Source: Streptomyces sp. ISL-96
Lineage (GTDB): Bacteria > Actinomycetota > Actinomycetes > Streptomycetales > Streptomycetaceae
Direction: 5' to 3'
DNA length: 64,000 bases
Assembly (NCBI RefSeq): GCF_018614035.1
Contig: NZ_JAGGPA010000012.1
Coordinates: 115,291 to 179,290 of the forward strand
How positions within the stretch are numbered: the first letter of the stretch is position 1; every line of letters begins with the position of its first letter. This document shows, in pieces, positions 61,987 to 64,000 of this stretch. A program made the position numbers and the translations under genes. A model generated the notes under the pieces. It saw only the letters and a program-made list of their open reading frames with translations, did not search any database and was not told where the DNA came from.

Positions 61987-63306
61987 GTGACGAACCGGCG
62001 TACCCGCCCGGCCCCCAGGCCTCCCGAGGGCACCCCGCCCCCCGCGGAACTGGCCCGTCAGGCCAGGGCCGTGCTCGCCGACGCCGTACGGGTGGCACGC
62101 TGGGCCTCACCGTCCCCGCGCGGCGGAAAGTCCCACGTCGAACCCGGCCGGGACGGCGCGCTCTGCGACGCGGCCGTCCAACAGGCCTCGGCGGACTTGG
62201 ACTTGACCCCGTCCCAGATCCGCGCGGCCTGGGACAGGGCCAGGCTCGCCGGCCTGATCGAACTCCACGGCGACCGCACCCGCCCCGGCTGGCGGCTGCG
62301 CGCCTGGGACCGTGACGACGCGGCCGTTCTGCGCGGCTGGGTCGCGCTCTTCGACGCCTGGTCGATCGTCCACCCCGCGCCCGACGGCGTCACCGCCACC
62401 TCCGTCGCGGAGGTCGTGGAGGCCGTCCCCCAAGTGCTCTCCCTCCTCCAGCTCTCGGCCGGTCCCGTCCAGGTGCCGGCCCTGCTCGACCTGCTCGAAC
62501 AGCGTGTCGCCGAGCTGCGCGAAGAGCGCTGCGAGGTCCCGTACGGCCCCGAGCCGCTCCCCGAGCCGTCCCCTGCCCCCGCCGTCCCTCTCCTCCCCCT
62601 CCTGGACTGGGCCCTGGAAGGCCAGGCGGCCGTAGGCGCCCTGACCCTTACGCCCGGACTCGCCACGCTCACCGCGCTCGGCAACTGGGCGGTGTGGGTC
62701 AAGCTGGAGCAGATCTGCGTCGCGGCGCAGAGCCCGGCGGGGAACATCGAACAGTCCGCCGAGGACATGCTGCGCGGCTGCGCCCGCCTGACGCCGGGCC
62801 CGGCCCGCGCCGAGTACCGTGCCTGGCTCGCCGCCCGTACCGTCTCCAGCGCCGTGACCGAGCTCCTCGAAGCCGCCCGCGGCGAGGACGCGCTGCTGCG
62901 CGGACTCGCCTTCGAGGCGCTGCGGGTGGTCGGCGCGCCCGCGGAGTCCGGCGTACGGGCCGCCGCCGACGACAGCTCGCTGCGTCCGTACGCCCTGCTG
63001 TGGCTGGCGGAGTACGAGGGCGCCGACCCCGAGGACGCGCACGAGGTCCTCACCCGTGAGGAGTCGACGTGGCTGTGGGTGGACACGGCCGCGGCCGTGG
63101 CCGACCACGGTGAGACGCAGCTGCTGGTACGCCACCTGGACGCGGCAGTGCAATCCACCGTGCCCGCCCTGCTGGACGAGGTCCGCGCCATCGGCCACCC
63201 CCGCACGGTCCAGGTCCTGGTCGCCCTGGCCGCGGCCCACCCGGACCCGGCCCTGGCGAAGGCGGTACGCCGAGCCGCGTTCCAGGTCCACACGGGCGGG
63301 GTCTAG
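61987..63306 (+). CDS. Actinobacterial protein of unknown function, paralogue of the gene at 7099
   Basis: A 439-residue soluble protein from GTG 61987 (MTNRRTRPAPRPPEGTPPPAELARQARAVLADAVRVARWA). I do not recognise a named domain. Central parts (LTPSQIRAAWDRARLAGLIELHGDRTRPGWRLRAWDRDDAAVLRGWVALFDAW) look helical and could hold a winged-helix unit. The C-terminus (LLWLAEYEGADPEDAHEVLTREESTWLWVDTAAAVADHGE through AKAVRRAAFQVH) matches the end of the 482-residue protein at 7099. Upstream in-frame starts at 61798 and 61828 would add about 60 residues with little coding character. Confidence 0.78.
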   Translation: MTNRRTRPAPRPPEGTPPPAELARQARAVLADAVRVARWASPSPRGGKSHVEPGRDGALCDAAVQQASADLDLTPSQIRAAWDRARLAGLIELHGDRTRPGWRLRAWDRDDAAVLRGWVALFDAWSIVHPAPDGVTATSVAEVVEAVPQVLSLLQLSAGPVQVPALLDLLEQRVAELREERCEVPYGPEPLPEPSPAPAVPLLPLLDWALEGQAAVGALTLTPGLATLTALGNWAVWVKLEQICVAAQSPAGNIEQSAEDMLRGCARLTPGPARAEYRAWLAARTVSSAVTELLEAARGEDALLRGLAFEALRVVGAPAESGVRAAADDSSLRPYALLWLAEYEGADPEDAHEVLTREESTWLWVDTAAAVADHGETQLLVRHLDAAVQSTVPALLDEVRAIGHPRTVQVLVALAAAHPDPALAKAVRRAAFQVHTGGV

Positions 63307-63322
63307 CACCCGCCGCGCCCCG

Positions 63323-63724
63323 TCAGCCGCCGATCGCCGGGGCGTACGTCCCGAAGCTCCAGATGTTGCCCTCGGCGTCCCGCGCCATGTAGTCACGCGA
63401 GCCATACTCCTGATCCGTCGGCGGCATCAGAATCTCCACCCCGTGTTCGACCGCCCGCGCATGATGCGCGTCCACGTCCGCGACCACCACGTACACGCCC
63501 ACCGGCCCCGCATTCGCCATCGCCTTGGCGAAGACGCCCTCCCGCCCGTGCGACCCCACCATCACCGCGCCATTGCCGTGCGCCAGCTCCGCATGCTCGA
63601 CGTAACCGCTCTCACTCTCGTAGAGAGCCACCTCCCGGAAGCCGAAAGCCTCCTTCAGCAACCTGATGGCGGCCTTGGCGTCCTTGTAAAGAACCGTCGG
63701 GTAAATGCTCGGTGCGCCGGCCAT
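63323..63724 (-). CDS. VOC family (glyoxalase/bleomycin-resistance-like) protein
   Basis: A 133-residue vicinal-oxygen-chelate fold protein with the PhnB/YunC-like arrangement: SIYPTVLYKDAKAAIRLLKEAFGFREVALYESESGYVEHAELAHGNGAVMVG and VGVYVVVADVDAHHARAVEHGVEILMPPTDQEYGSRDYMARDAEGNIWSFGTYAP. The conserved Glu and His of the metal site are present in this layout. ATG 63724 has GAGG 8 bases upstream and is preferred to GTG 63733. It converges on the orphan gene at 61987 with a 16-base gap. Function unknown; small-molecule binding is likely. Confidence 0.88.
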   Translation of the reverse strand: MAGAPSIYPTVLYKDAKAAIRLLKEAFGFREVALYESESGYVEHAELAHGNGAVMVGSHGREGVFAKAMANAGPVGVYVVVADVDAHHARAVEHGVEILMPPTDQEYGSRDYMARDAEGNIWSFGTYAPAIGG

Positions 63725-63942
63725 GCCGATCACCTCATCCTCTCGTCCGGTGTGACCTGCATCTCAGTCTTGCACCGGCCACTGACAACGAAGGTCACCG
63801 CGCCGCGGCCGGGACGCGGCCGAACGGGGGACACGTCCACCCGGGCCCGCCGTGTCGGCCAGACCCGGCGCCCGGCACCCGATGCCCGCAGCTACGTTCT
63901 GTGCCTGATCCATGGCCATGGGCGGCGCCGCAAGGGGGAATC

Positions 63943-64000
63943 GTGACTGCCAGCACGTCATTCGGCTCCCTCACCCCCCGCCCCCCGCGCCCCCCCCCCC
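63943..64000 (+). CDS. Start of a gene cut off by the window end
   Basis: GTG at 63943 preceded by AAGGGGGAAT opens a frame reading MTASTSFGSLTPRPPRPP that runs off the end of the window. Only 19 codons are visible, the last ones in a C-rich tract, so nothing can be said about function. The run of C at the very end (63990-64000) may be real Pro coding or a sequence artefact. Confidence 0.4.
   Translation, partial: MTASTSFGSLTPRPPRPPP

Overview
The window is chromosomal DNA of a high-GC actinomycete, almost certainly Streptomyces. Signs are the codon bias toward G/C at third positions, many GTG starts, ATGA/GTGA start-stop overlaps, a mycothiol-type isomerase-fold protein, an LAETG-anchored surface protein, a PHO box and the dispersed intergenic repeat TCCTCAAACGCCGGACGG. 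From memory, the block pit - cobD - cobQ - cobN ... cobC - LAETG protein - amidohydrolase - ectABCD matches the conserved order in Streptomyces coelicolor; that should be checked by alignment.

Layout. (1) 1-9.4 kb: small housekeeping and accessory genes: a frameshifted dapA-like gene, an SDR, a DUF4232 lipoprotein, two acetyltransferases, an AlkZ-type winged-helix protein, a secreted nuclease, an orphan 482-aa protein and a truncated SDR. (2) 9.4-13.5 kb: a degenerate Ser/Thr kinase, a small CarD/Tudor-like protein that looks leaderless, and a double-TerD protein. (3) 12.7-15.9 kb: a divergent pair that encodes uronate dehydrogenase and 5-dehydro-4-deoxyglucarate dehydratase, with a coupled unknown gene. 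The last enzyme of that route, an alpha-ketoglutarate semialdehyde dehydrogenase with an IclR regulator, lies at 26-28.5 kb. (4) 16-31.9 kb: TetR/MFS pair with a shared operator, a broken TnpB element, an S28 tripeptidyl aminopeptidase, a class B PBP, a membrane protein/sensor kinase/response regulator operon, and a MarR/old-yellow-enzyme divergon. (5) 32-35.2 kb: ectoine and hydroxyectoine operon ectABCD. (6) 35.5-38.9 kb: a class V aminotransferase broken by a frameshift, an amidohydrolase and the LAETG surface protein. (7) 39.1-57.9 kb: a large cobalamin cluster, all on the minus strand apart from an inserted ZIP transporter. It reads cobD-cobQ-cobN / chlID-cobO-cobB-cobI / cobM-cobL-cbiG/cobJ-cobH-cbiX-cobC and is headed by a cobalamin riboswitch. 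(8) 58-64 kb: the PhoP-type phosphate transporter pit with a small membrane partner, an aldolase-like protein, a hydrolase, a distant paralogue of the 7.1-kb orphan gene, a VOC protein and the start of a cut-off gene.

The cobalamin genes together convert precorrin-2 through ring methylation, contraction, cobalt insertion, adenosylation and amidation to the aminopropanol/nucleotide-loop stage. No cobK/cbiJ, cobF, cobG, cobU, cobS or cobT is visible here. I see no CRISPR array, rRNA, convincing tRNA, prophage or PKS/NRPS cluster. I did not find a clearly new multi-gene system. The most interesting leads are an intergenic repeat that has become protein-coding inside cobB, a family of orphan proteins at both ends of the window, an unknown gene coupled to the aldarate dehydratase, and several clear regulator-operator pairs.
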